Origin: CAWACP01 sp963832965
GTDB taxonomy: Bacteria; Acidobacteriota; Terriglobia; Bryobacterales; Bryobacteraceae
Direction of reading: 5' to 3'
Assembly (NCBI GenBank): GCA_963832965.1
Contig: CAWHVW010000002.1
Span: forward strand, 1,302,001-1,366,000
DNA length: 64,000 nt
Part shown: positions 52,211 through 63,217 of the stretch, in pieces
Position numbering within the stretch: the stretch's first letter is position 1
How the letters are laid out: each line of letters starts with the position of its first letter
Notes under the pieces: generated by a model
Database searches by the model: none
What the model was told of the DNA's origin: nothing
What the model saw: the letters and a program-made list of their open reading frames with translations, nothing else
Program-made: the position numbers and the translations under genes

Positions 52211-53170
52211 TCAAACCCACCACGCCGCGCCGGCCTGCTCGCGAATGATGATCTGGTTCAAAAACTCCGCCGCTTTACTCAGGCCTTCGTCGCCGGACAT
52301 CAAACTGTCCTCGTGTTCGATGGAGAGGGCGCCGTCGTAGCCGTACATGCGCAGCGTGGAGATGAACTCGCGCCACCAGCCCGCATCGTGGCCGTAGCCC
52401 ACCGTGCGGAAAATCCACGAGCGGTTGCGCTCGTCGGTGTATCGCTTCGTATCCAGCACGCCCGCGCGCGGCAGGTTGACATCATACATCTGCGTGTCCT
52501 TGGCGTGCACGTGGAAAATGGAATCGCCCAGAACGCGAATAGCTTTGATAGGGTCGATGCCCTGCCAGAACATGTGGCTGGGATCGTAGTTCACACCCAC
52601 CGTTTCGCCCGCCTCCGCGCGCAGGTGAAGCATGGTCTCCGGGCTATAGGCCACAAAGCCAGGATGCATTTCGATGGCGACGCGCACTCCGTGATCGGCG
52701 GCGAAGCGCGCGTGCTCCTTCCAATACGGAATCACCTTCTTCTCCCACTGCCATGCCAGCACGTCCAGGTACTCCGGCGGCCATGGACAGGTGACCCAGT
52801 TGGGAAACTTCGCGCCGTCATGATCGCCGGGGCAGCCGGAGAAATCCACCACCGTGGAAACCCCCAGCTTCTCCGCCAGCAGAATGGTCTTACGGCTGGT
52901 GTCGATGTATCCCTTCGCGACGGCCGCATCGGGGTGCAGCGGGTTGCCGTGCGAACTGAGCGCGCTGATGTGGAAGCCGCTGTCGTCCAGCTTTTTCCGG
53001 AACTCCTCCAGCTCCCCGGCGTTGTCAAGCATGGTGAGGGGGCAGTGCTGCCCGCCGGGATAGTTGCCGGTTCCCAGCTCAACGGTGTCAATGCGGAGCC
53101 CTTTGAGTTTTGCCAGGACGCGCTCCAGGGGCAGTTGCCCGAGCACCACGGTGAAAACGCCGACCTTCAT
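52211..53170 (-). CDS. sugar phosphate isomerase/epimerase (xylose isomerase-like TIM barrel)
   Basis: A 319-residue protein. Probable metal ligands and core lie in VAIEMHPGFVAYS, GVNYDPSHMFWQG, IFHVHAKDTQMY and ALSIEHEDSLMSGDEG. This is the AP-endonuclease-family-2 barrel of IolE/IolI-type isomerases. They often act with Gfo/Idh dehydrogenases in inositol or keto-sugar pathways, and a Gfo/Idh gene lies 1.8 kb away. It is 15 bp after the ThuA gene. Confidence 0.87.
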   Translation of the reverse strand: MKVGVFTVVLGQLPLERVLAKLKGLRIDTVELGTGNYPGGQHCPLTMLDNAGELEEFRKKLDDSGFHISALSSHGNPLHPDAAVAKGYIDTSRKTILLAEKLGVSTVVDFSGCPGDHDGAKFPNWVTCPWPPEYLDVLAWQWEKKVIPYWKEHARFAADHGVRVAIEMHPGFVAYSPETMLHLRAEAGETVGVNYDPSHMFWQGIDPIKAIRVLGDSIFHVHAKDTQMYDVNLPRAGVLDTKRYTDERNRSWIFRTVGYGHDAGWWREFISTLRMYGYDGALSIEHEDSLMSGDEGLSKAAEFLNQIIIREQAGAAWWV

Positions 53171-53185
53171 AATTGCCTCAGCGTA

Positions 53186-54010
53186 TCACTTTCGAATGCT
53201 GAGGCGATCAGGCGCAGGGAAATCGTCCGGCACTTTCTGGGTGACGTCGCCGGTGGCCGCCCATTCCGCGCCGCGCTGCAGTGTGGTAATAAAGCCGAGG
53301 CACTGCATGGCCGCGACGTCGTGTCCCAGCGTGGTGTGGAAGACGCGCCCTTTGCCGTAATGGATGGTCATCAGCATTGGCTCATCATGGCCGGTCCCCC
53401 GGTTGGCCGGGTCCGAGTGCGCCGTGGCCACCACGTCCACGTCCTTTGCCGGACCGCACAAGCTGTCGTAAAGCTCATCCGGCGCGTGCATCCAGATTGC
53501 GGGCAATCCGCGCGCGATGGGACTGTCGGGGTCGCGCATCGTGACTTGAAACGCCAGCCGGTCGCCATGATGCCCGCAGGACGTGCCATCTGCGTTCTTC
53601 CGCCCGCCCCAGCCACCCACACCGATCATCTCGTTGTACGCGGGCCAGTCCGGGAACGCGTTATCCGCCGCATGATAGCTGACAAATCCACCGCCGCCGC
53701 GTACATATTCTTCGAAAGCGACCTTTGTGGCGTCCGGCCAGGGCAGGCCATTGTAGTTGGAGACAACCACACCGAAGGCGCCGAAATCCGGTTGGAAACC
53801 ACTCATGTCCGGTCCGGGCGGCGCGGTCGTCACCGTGGCCACGAACAAACCGGAGTCTTCCAGAATCCTCTTCAGAACCGGCGTGGTCTCCTGCCAATGA
53901 TGATTGTTCTGCCCGTCAATGATGAGAGCTTTCAGCTTACCGGCGGCGCAAACTTGCGGGACGGAAAAGAGGAGCAAACCGGCGAACGTGGCGAGGGTTG
54001 CGCGAGTCAC
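53186..54010 (-). CDS. exported ThuA-like protein
   Basis: A 274-residue protein with a signal peptide (TLATFAGLLLFSVPQVCAA). KALIIDGQNNHHWQETTPVL, GVVVSNYNGLPWP, GGGFVSYHAADNAFPDWPAY and PMLMTIHYGKGRVFHTTLGH match ThuA, a class I glutamine amidotransferase-like fold linked to trehalose and keto-sugar use. The start is GTG 54010, inside a 21-bp sequence repeated at 54919. Probably cotranscribed with the isomerase. Confidence 0.87.
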   Translation of the reverse strand: MTRATLATFAGLLLFSVPQVCAAGKLKALIIDGQNNHHWQETTPVLKRILEDSGLFVATVTTAPPGPDMSGFQPDFGAFGVVVSNYNGLPWPDATKVAFEEYVRGGGGFVSYHAADNAFPDWPAYNEMIGVGGWGGRKNADGTSCGHHGDRLAFQVTMRDPDSPIARGLPAIWMHAPDELYDSLCGPAKDVDVVATAHSDPANRGTGHDEPMLMTIHYGKGRVFHTTLGHDVAAMQCLGFITTLQRGAEWAATGDVTQKVPDDFPAPDRLSIRK

Positions 54011-54028
54011 CTGTCCAGCATGTCATAT
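54008..54028. repeat. 21-bp direct repeat, copy 1
   Basis: CACCTGTCCAGCATGTCATA and one more T. The same 21 bases occur at 54919-54939. In both places the first three bases are the reverse complement of the GTG start region of a minus-strand gene. Confidence 0.7.
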
Positions 54029-54039
54029 TTCCGGAATAC

Positions 54040-54918
54040 TCACCTCCCGCCAGCCGGCGTCGCTGCAACGTCCGACACCGATTCGATCACCAGGCGTGAG
54101 CAGAAAAGGCCAAAATGTCCAAACCCTCCTCCATATGGACAGTGGCTTTCGCCGTCCGAACACCCCACAACTTGAGTATCGAATCGCCCGGTGAGAGTGG
54201 CTGTTACTTCGTAGGGCGAGCACACCCGGCCCAGGCATCCTTTCGTTCGAAATTGGTCGCTGAGATAGTGGTTAAATGAAAGAAACTCCTTGTTTTGTAT
54301 TACTCGTAGTGAGTCTCTCGGCGCGATGTTGCCGCAACACCATATTGTGGGTTGCCGTTTAGGGCCCCGCCCGTATTCGAGCCACACCTCCGTCGTCGGA
54401 TTTTCACCGCAATGAGCGTAGTCCAGCTCAAACTCTTCAAAAGCTATAAGAATCCGGCCCCGTACTCTGACAATCCTTCCACTGAACCGTCCCGGGTACG
54501 TCATCAAGTCGCATACACTCACATCGGGCGGCCTCGAATCGTCTGGCGACACTCTCCCGCGAACGGGCACCGCGCTCGACCCGCATACACCCACGACCGA
54601 CAGCACGGTCGGCGGAATTTCGACACTCGTCCCCTTCAACAACACACTCTTCGTGGCCTTCTCGAATCCTGGTGCGATGGCTTCCAATTCGTAATGACCT
54701 GACTTGACGATGAATGCGTAGAATCCATTCTGGTCGGTTCGCGTAGTCGCCGAGGGCTCGGTAATCCCATCCAGAATTGCGCTCACTGTTGCGTTCGGGA
54801 TGACGGCTCCGCTGCTGTCCGTCACACGGCCGGTGATATGGACTTAGCTTGACTCGATATTCGTTTGTGCCGGCATCAGCGCAAACATCGTGAGGCAAAT
54901 CACCGCGACAGATCGCAT
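54040..54918 (-). pseudogene. exported carboxypeptidase-regulatory/OB-like protein interrupted by an in-frame TAA
   Basis: A signal peptide starts at ATG 54918 (MRSVAVICLTMFALMPAQ) and is followed by TNIESS and a TAA at 54846-54844. The same frame continues VHITGRVTDSSGAVIPNATV, a carboxypeptidase-regulatory domain. After that comes a region with VSVCDLMTYPGRFSGRIVRV, which looks OB-fold-like. One stop codon separates the export signal from the mature protein. This may be a true nonsense mutation or a base-call error; a GTG at 54825 could give an unexported product. Confidence 0.68.
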
Positions 54919-54939
54919 CACCTGTCCAGCATGTCATAT
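54919..54939. repeat. 21-bp direct repeat, copy 2
   Basis: Identical to 54008-54028. It sits between the start of the interrupted gene and the -10 of the Gfo/Idh gene. Confidence 0.7.
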
Positions 54940-54942
54940 CTG

Positions 54943-54948
54943 TATAAT
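54943..54948 (+). promoter_or_regulatory. consensus -10 box giving a leaderless Gfo/Idh mRNA
   Basis: TATAAT, preceded by TG, ends 6 bases before GTG 54955. It is the best -10 in the window. The -35 region would overlap the 21-bp repeat and is not consensus. Confidence 0.5.
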
Positions 54949-54954
54949 TGCCAC

Positions 54955-56295
54955 GTGAACCGGCGCACCTTCCTCCAGGCGGCCTCCGCGGCTGCAGCCC
55001 CGTTGCTTGTCCCGGCCTTGTCGCTGGGGAAGGGAGGGGCGGTCGCGGCCAACAGCCGCATCACCATGGGCATGATCGGCACCGGCAATCAGGGCACCAA
55101 CGACATGCTCGATTTCCTCAAGGACGAGCGCGTCCAGATGGTGGCCGTGTGCGACGTGAACCGCGAGTCGCCGGGTTACTGGAACGGCGCCATTGCCGGG
55201 CGCGAACCTGCGCGCCAATACGTCGAGTGGCGCTACGCGCGCGAGAAACGCTCGGGTGTATACAAGGGCTGCGAAGCGTACCACGATTTTCGCGACCTGC
55301 TGGCGCGCAAGGACATCGACGCGGTGGGCATTGCGCTGCCGGATCACTGGCATGCCATCGTGGCCATCGAAGCGGCTCGCGTGGGCAAGGACATCTACGG
55401 GCAGAAGCCGCTGGCGCTGACCATCGAGCAAGGTCGCGCCATGGCCACCGCGGTAAGCAGGTACCAGCGCATTTTTCAATGCGGCAGCCAGCAGCGCTCC
55501 GACGCGCGCTTTCGTAAAGCCTGCGAGATCGTGCGCAACGGCCGCATCGGAAAGTTGCAGACGGTCCGCTGCGGATTGCCCGGCGGTACTCCCGACCTGA
55601 GCAAAGCCGGCGACCGGAAAGCCACCGAGCCGGTGCCCGACGGCTTCGACTACGAGTTCTGGCTGGGACCGGCCCCCGAGGCGTCCTATTGCCCGGCGCG
55701 CTGTTTCGAAAACTTCCGTTGGATTCTCGATTATTCCGGCGGCCAGATGACCGACTGGGGCGGCCATCATCCGGACATCGCGCAGTGGGGCATGGGCGCC
55801 GACGACACCGGACCGGTGGCCATCCGCAACGGCCGCGCCACGTGGTCATCCGACGCGCCATGGAACACCGCGACCACGTTCTACTACGAGGCCGATTACG
55901 CCAGCGGCGTGAAGCTGATTGTCTCCAGCAGCGAGCGCATGGGGGTCACCTTCGAGGGCAGTGACGGCTGGGTGTTCGTGACGCGCGGCGGCATCGAGGC
56001 GAAAAACCCGGATCTGCTATACGAGAGCGATTATGGTCCGAACGCGGTGCATCTCTATCGCAGTGATGATCATCACCGCAACTTCATCGATTGCGTTCTG
56101 TCCCGCGCGCAACCCATCGCGGCGGTGGAAACCGCTCATCGTTCCATCAGCATCGCGCATCTTGGGAACATCAGCCTGCGCCTCGGGCGCGATCTGCAAT
56201 GGGACCCGCAACACGAGCAGGTAATCGACGACGCGTCCGCGAACGGAATGTTATCGCGGCCCATGCGCGCTCCATGGAAGTTGCCGGAAATCTAA
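54955..56295 (+). CDS. Gfo/Idh/MocA family oxidoreductase, Tat-exported
   Basis: A 446-residue protein. The Tat-type signal is MNRRTFLQAASAAAAPLLV. The Rossmann fold starts ITMGMIGTGNQGTNDML. The usual EKP motif reads QKP (KDIYGQKPLALTIEQG), and MTDWGGHHPDIAQWGMG follows. These enzymes oxidise or reduce sugars with bound NAD(P). Export by Tat fits a pre-folded, cofactor-bearing protein. The start is GTG 54955 at the -10 spacing expected for a leaderless mRNA. Confidence 0.88.
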   Translation: MNRRTFLQAASAAAAPLLVPALSLGKGGAVAANSRITMGMIGTGNQGTNDMLDFLKDERVQMVAVCDVNRESPGYWNGAIAGREPARQYVEWRYAREKRSGVYKGCEAYHDFRDLLARKDIDAVGIALPDHWHAIVAIEAARVGKDIYGQKPLALTIEQGRAMATAVSRYQRIFQCGSQQRSDARFRKACEIVRNGRIGKLQTVRCGLPGGTPDLSKAGDRKATEPVPDGFDYEFWLGPAPEASYCPARCFENFRWILDYSGGQMTDWGGHHPDIAQWGMGADDTGPVAIRNGRATWSSDAPWNTATTFYYEADYASGVKLIVSSSERMGVTFEGSDGWVFVTRGGIEAKNPDLLYESDYGPNAVHLYRSDDHHRNFIDCVLSRAQPIAAVETAHRSISIAHLGNISLRLGRDLQWDPQHEQVIDDASANGMLSRPMRAPWKLPEI

Positions 56296-56337
56296 TCGGA
56301 CATTGTCTTATCCGCACTCATCGGCGGCTGAGAATCG

Positions 56338-57150
56338 TTACTTCTCCGGCTCGTCGTACGCGCCCAGCCGCCGGATCCAGATATTCCGGAAGCGCACCTG
56401 GTTGTGATGGTTCTGCAGCACCAGCGAATCCTCGGCGGGCTGCGGCTCGTAGTGGGCCAACTGGCGGTGCAGCGTGGGTCCCATTGCCGCCTGGTGATTG
56501 TGCACCAGCACTCCGTTGAAGAACACCGTGATATACGCGGGCTTCGCCAGCTTGCCGCCGTCAAATCGCGGCGCCTCGAAGACGATGTCGTACACCTGCC
56601 ATTGTCCGGGTGGCCGGCCGGGATTCACCAACGGCGGCCATTGACCATAGATGGCCGCAGCCTGGCCGTCGGCGTATGTCGGATTCTTCCACGGGTCCAG
56701 CACCTGAATCTCGTACAGGCCCATCATGAAGACGCCGCTGTTGCCGCGCCCCTGGCTGGTCCCGCTGACATCGGGCCGCTCCTGCCACTCGATGTGCAAC
56801 TGGCAGTCGCCGAACTTCTGCTTCGTGGAAAGGTTGCCGGTCTCGGGGACCACCTCGAAGTATCCATCGCCCATCTTCCACTTTGGCGGGTCGTCGCCGG
56901 AGGCCCATTGCGAGAGATCGTGCCCGTCGAACAGGACGATGGCGTCGGAAGGCGCGCCGCCGGGCGTTTCCGATGGTGTCACCATGCGCGGGTGCGGACG
57001 CGCCGGATCGTGCACATGCCACGGCAGACCCGGCAGAATCGGCGTGTCGGTGTAGCCGAGGTCGTGATTCGCGGCGGGCGGCGAGGGTTGCTGCCCCCAC
57101 GGGAGAACCGCCGTGGCTGCGGCTAATAGAGAGAAAGCGAGTGTTTTCAT
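56338..57150 (-). CDS. DUF1080 (3-keto-disaccharide hydrolase-like) exported protein
   Basis: A 270-residue protein with a signal peptide (KTLAFSLLAAATAVLPWG). DAIVLFDGHDLSQWASGDDP, DGYFEVVPETGNLSTKQKFG, CQLHIEWQ and GNSGVFMMGLYEIQVLD are the DUF1080 concanavalin-like fold. Some members cleave 3-keto-glycosides made by Gfo/Idh enzymes. It is convergent with the Gfo/Idh gene, 42 bp apart. GTG 57165 is an alternative start. Confidence 0.88.
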   Translation of the reverse strand: MKTLAFSLLAAATAVLPWGQQPSPPAANHDLGYTDTPILPGLPWHVHDPARPHPRMVTPSETPGGAPSDAIVLFDGHDLSQWASGDDPPKWKMGDGYFEVVPETGNLSTKQKFGDCQLHIEWQERPDVSGTSQGRGNSGVFMMGLYEIQVLDPWKNPTYADGQAAAIYGQWPPLVNPGRPPGQWQVYDIVFEAPRFDGGKLAKPAYITVFFNGVLVHNHQAAMGPTLHRQLAHYEPQPAEDSLVLQNHHNQVRFRNIWIRRLGAYDEPEK

Positions 57151-57265
57151 TGGGCTGTGTACCACTGCGCCAGTCTATCAGCTTCGGCAATCGATGGGAT
57201 TCGAATGGCCGTCCCCCAGGCGAATTCGGTCTAACTAACCCCTCCAATTGTCGATATGGACCTGA

Positions 57266-59782
57266 ATGCCTCTGGACACGCTATGGAACCGTATGTCCAG
57301 ATGGGCTGGCCGGTTCTTTGCCAGCGACCCTCCCTTATGGAGACGCCAGTCGGCGCTGCCCGCCGCGGCAGCCGTGCTGGTGGTTCTGGCAGTTCCGCTG
57401 CTCTGCGATCTCGTGTTCACCGTCAGTGGTAACCAGGAGCTTCAAACCAGTGTCAGGAACTGGACGATGGCTTACGGTCAACTGCGGGACTGGACCCAGC
57501 AGAGCCGGCGGCGCTCTCTTTACGCACTGCTCGGCACTAACTCAGACTGTCTTCCATCCATTCGCCAGGCGGACCAGGGCGTCAGTCTCACGGTGGGCGA
57601 GGCGCTTATGTTGGGCCCAGACGCCGGCGCGAATGCGGTTATCAGGCAGTTTTCAGCCCGTTGGAAGGATTATGCCAGGGTCCGCGACGGCGAGCTGGCG
57701 CTGCTGACGCAGGGCCGCAGCGACGATGCCGTCCGCATGGAAACCGAATCGGGCGCACCGGCCTTTGAAAAGGCACAAGCTGCCCTGGCGCAAGCAGGTC
57801 CGCTGGTGGATGCTTATCTGAGCCGCCGGGAGCGCATGGAGCTTTGGGCGTTTGCCGGCGCTTGCATCGGACTGGCCATCCTGCTCATCGGCATGGTCTG
57901 TTTCATTGCGGTGTTCGTGTGGATGGACCGGAAACGGCGCGTCCTGCTGGAGTCGCTGGAGGAAAACAACGAAACGTTGCGCGCCGAAAAGGAGGCCGAG
58001 CATCAGTACAACCGCATTCTTGAGCTGATCGGCAGCAAGGAACCTCTGGAGACGGTGCTCGACGCCGTAGTGGCCGCCCTGCACCGGCAACAGCCCGACC
58101 CGGCTACTGGATGCGCCGTGCTGGCGCTGCACGGGGCGCACCTGAGGGCGCTGACGCGGGGCCTGTCGCCGGACCTTGTCGAAGCGGCGAAGCGGTTCGC
58201 GGCCAAAGTGGCGGCTGGCGAGCCGGTGGATACCGGTAAGGAAGAGTTGCGGGAAGCGGCGCTCCAGGATGGCTTCGTGGAGTGCCGGTTTGCGCCGGTG
58301 TGGGTGCGGGGAACGGAGGACGGGGGCTGGATTGTCACTTGCCACAAACTGTCGCCTGTTCATGGACGAACCGCCTCGGTCCTGATGCACCGTGCGCAAC
58401 GCGCCGCGGTTCTGGCCATCGAGAACCGCAGGCTGTACGAGCACCTGGCCCAGCAGGCCCACTTCGACGCATTGACGCAGTTGCCCAACCGTCTGCTGTT
58501 TCACGACCGTCTGCACCAGGCGATGGCTCACGCGCGGCGGCATCGGACCAAAGTTGCCATTCTGTGGCTGGATCTTGACGGATTCAAGCGCGTGAACGAC
58601 ACTCTGGGCCATCGTGCCGGCGACACCCTGCTTCGTCTGGCCGGCCAGCGTCTGTTGGCGTGCGTGCGCGAAACGGATACGCTGGCCCGGCTGGGCGGCG
58701 ACGAATTCACCGTGGTCCTGAAAGAGGTCCGCGATCTCGCCTCAGCCATGCTGGCGGCCGAAAAGCTGCTGGAAGCCCTGCGGCGGCCGTTCCAGATCGC
58801 CCGGCATGACTTGTCCATCAGCGCCAGCATCGGCGTCAGCATCTTCCCCGATCACGGCGAGGACGTAACCGCCGTGGTGAAGAGCGCCGACATCGCCATG
58901 TATCGCGCGAAGACCCTGGGGAAGAGCCGCGTGGAAGCGTTCATGCCGTCCATGGCCGATGCCGAGCGGGAACGGCTGGAAATGGAAATCCAACTGCGCG
59001 CCGCCATTGGCAACGAAGAATTCGAACTCTACTACCAGCCGCAGGTGGACTTGCAGGGCGGTCTGGTCGGCCTGGAAGCGCTGGTGCGGTGGAACCACAA
59101 TGCCAAAGGCGTGATCTCTCCGGGCGATTTTATTCCAGTGGCCGAAGCCGACGGCCTGATTGTGCCGCTGGGCGCATGGGTGCTCCGCCGGGCCTGCCTG
59201 CAATGCCGCGAATGGATGGATCGCGGATTTGCGGTACCCTCCGTCGCCGTCAATGTCTCCGCCGTGCAACTGGCCGATTCGGATTTCGCCGCCCTCTTGA
59301 AGCGCTGTCTGACGGAGGCGCGTCTGGAGCCAAAACAACTCGAATTGGAAATTACCGAGACGTCTTTTCTCGACAATGCCGTGGAAACCGGCAGGCAGAT
59401 CGAGCGCATCCGGGCCCTCGGAATCAGCATCGCCATCGACGATTTCGGCACCGGCTACTCGTCGCTCAGCTACTTGCATCGGCTGCCCGTCGACCGCCTC
59501 AAGATCGACCGCTCTTTCGTGCGCGACATCAATAACGCCGCGGCGGGAACGGCGTCGGTGGTGCGCGCCATTGTGGTCATGGCGCACAGCCTGGATCTGT
59601 CCGTGGTCGCCGAGGGCGTGGAGACGGACGAACAACTGGAAGCCATCCGCGAGGCCGGCTGCGACTTCGCCCAGGGCTATTACTATCACCGCCCGCTCTC
59701 CGTGGATGCCACCGAACAGTTGCTGGCCGTATCGTCCCGCGCGGAGGACCGGCAGGACGTCATGGAAAACACCAGCGCATGA
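57266..59782 (+). CDS. membrane GGDEF-EAL protein with periplasmic sensor and GAF-like region
   Basis: An 838-residue protein. The order is a helix at about 30-50, a periplasmic helical region, a second helix at about 192-215, a GAF-like part, GGDEF at about 476 (RLGGDEFTVVL) with an RETD I-site just before it, and EAL at about 603 (GLEALVRWNH) with ELEITETSFL and DDFGTGYSSLSYL. Both active sites look intact, so it could make and break cyclic di-GMP. The signal is unknown. Confidence 0.9.
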   Translation: MPLDTLWNRMSRWAGRFFASDPPLWRRQSALPAAAAVLVVLAVPLLCDLVFTVSGNQELQTSVRNWTMAYGQLRDWTQQSRRRSLYALLGTNSDCLPSIRQADQGVSLTVGEALMLGPDAGANAVIRQFSARWKDYARVRDGELALLTQGRSDDAVRMETESGAPAFEKAQAALAQAGPLVDAYLSRRERMELWAFAGACIGLAILLIGMVCFIAVFVWMDRKRRVLLESLEENNETLRAEKEAEHQYNRILELIGSKEPLETVLDAVVAALHRQQPDPATGCAVLALHGAHLRALTRGLSPDLVEAAKRFAAKVAAGEPVDTGKEELREAALQDGFVECRFAPVWVRGTEDGGWIVTCHKLSPVHGRTASVLMHRAQRAAVLAIENRRLYEHLAQQAHFDALTQLPNRLLFHDRLHQAMAHARRHRTKVAILWLDLDGFKRVNDTLGHRAGDTLLRLAGQRLLACVRETDTLARLGGDEFTVVLKEVRDLASAMLAAEKLLEALRRPFQIARHDLSISASIGVSIFPDHGEDVTAVVKSADIAMYRAKTLGKSRVEAFMPSMADAERERLEMEIQLRAAIGNEEFELYYQPQVDLQGGLVGLEALVRWNHNAKGVISPGDFIPVAEADGLIVPLGAWVLRRACLQCREWMDRGFAVPSVAVNVSAVQLADSDFAALLKRCLTEARLEPKQLELEITETSFLDNAVETGRQIERIRALGISIAIDDFGTGYSSLSYLHRLPVDRLKIDRSFVRDINNAAAGTASVVRAIVVMAHSLDLSVVAEGVETDEQLEAIREAGCDFAQGYYYHRPLSVDATEQLLAVSSRAEDRQDVMENTSA

Positions 59783-59798
59783 GCCATACTCAGAGGAG

Positions 59799-60440
59799 AT
59801 GGACAGCCCCTCGCGATTCGACGACGACTTCCGGCGGCGCTTTCGGGAGCTGTTGATCTGGCGAAGGGACGTCCGGCGCTTTCAGCGCGCCCCGCTTCCC
59901 GAGGGCATTGTGGAGGAATTGCTCGCGCTAGCGTGCCTTGCGCCCTCCGTCGGCCTGAGCGAGCCCTGGCGGTTTATCCGCGTGGAGACCCAGGACGTGC
60001 GGGATCGCATCACGGCGGAATTTGAGCGCGCCAACGCGGAGGCTCTCCAGGATCTCTCCGGCGACCGCGCTTCCCTGTATTCCCAATTGAAGCTGGCCGG
60101 CCTGCGCGAAGCGCCGGTTCACCTGGCCGTGTTCACCGATCGCGCCACCGGCAAGGGACACGGCCTCGGCCGCCAGACCATGCCGGAAACCCTCGATTAC
60201 TCGGTAGTGGCGGCCATCCACACGCTCTGGCTGGCTGCGCGTACGGTGGGTGTGGGCCTCGGATGGGTGTCTATTCTGGACCCCGCCCAGGTGACGCGCA
60301 TCCTGGATGTACCGGCTGGCTGGTCGCTGACAGCCTATTTGTGTCTGGGTTATCCGGAAGAGCAGATGGATTTTCCGGAATTGGAGCGCGCCGGCTGGGA
60401 GAAGCGCGCGGGTGCGGAGAGCCGCATTCTCACACGCTGA
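59799..60440 (+). CDS. bluB: 5,6-dimethylbenzimidazole synthase (BluB-like nitroreductase fold)
   Basis: A 213-residue protein. LLIWRRDVRRFQRAPLPEGI, LACLAPSVGLSEPWRFIRVE, GLGRQTMPETLDYSVVAAIH and GWVSILDPAQVTRILDVP are BluB-type. BluB fragments FMNH2 to dimethylbenzimidazole, the lower ligand of vitamin B12. No other cobalamin gene is here. GGAG directly abuts ATG 59799, too close for normal use, so the start may be slightly wrong. Confidence 0.86.
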   Translation: MDSPSRFDDDFRRRFRELLIWRRDVRRFQRAPLPEGIVEELLALACLAPSVGLSEPWRFIRVETQDVRDRITAEFERANAEALQDLSGDRASLYSQLKLAGLREAPVHLAVFTDRATGKGHGLGRQTMPETLDYSVVAAIHTLWLAARTVGVGLGWVSILDPAQVTRILDVPAGWSLTAYLCLGYPEEQMDFPELERAGWEKRAGAESRILTR

Positions 60441-60453
60441 AACAAAGTATTAT

Positions 60454-60515
60454 CCACTCCGTTACCGTCGCGGTTCGGTAACGCCCCATGCCGAGCCGCG
60501 ACAGTGATGGAGCGG
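60454..60515. repeat. inverted pair of REP-like repeats (BIME-like)
   Basis: Two 25-bp copies in opposite orientation (60454-60478 and 60491-60515) around a 12-base loop. They differ at 5 positions, all transitions; three would be G-U pairs in RNA, giving a stem of 20 Watson-Crick plus 3 wobble pairs. They lie between bluB and acnA. Confidence 0.8.
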
Positions 60516-60536
60516 AACCAGAATGATCGGCACCGG

Positions 60537-60542
60537 TACAAT
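60537..60542 (+). promoter_or_regulatory. possible -10 box close to the acnA start
   Basis: TACAAT ends 8 bases before ATG 60551. No clear -35. Confidence 0.35.
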
Positions 60543-60550
60543 GAAAGCAG

Positions 60551-63187
<2,637 letters not shown>

Positions 63188-63217
63188 CGGCCGGGCCGCA
63201 AGTTGCTACTTTGTAGC

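Noticed and set aside
52313..54175. 620-residue frame antisense to the isomerase and ThuA genes
   Set aside because: It crosses the gap between two real genes and shows no domain.
57185..57240. GGGATTCGAAT resembling a tRNA T-arm
   Set aside because: No acceptor, D or anticodon arms can be drawn around it on either strand.
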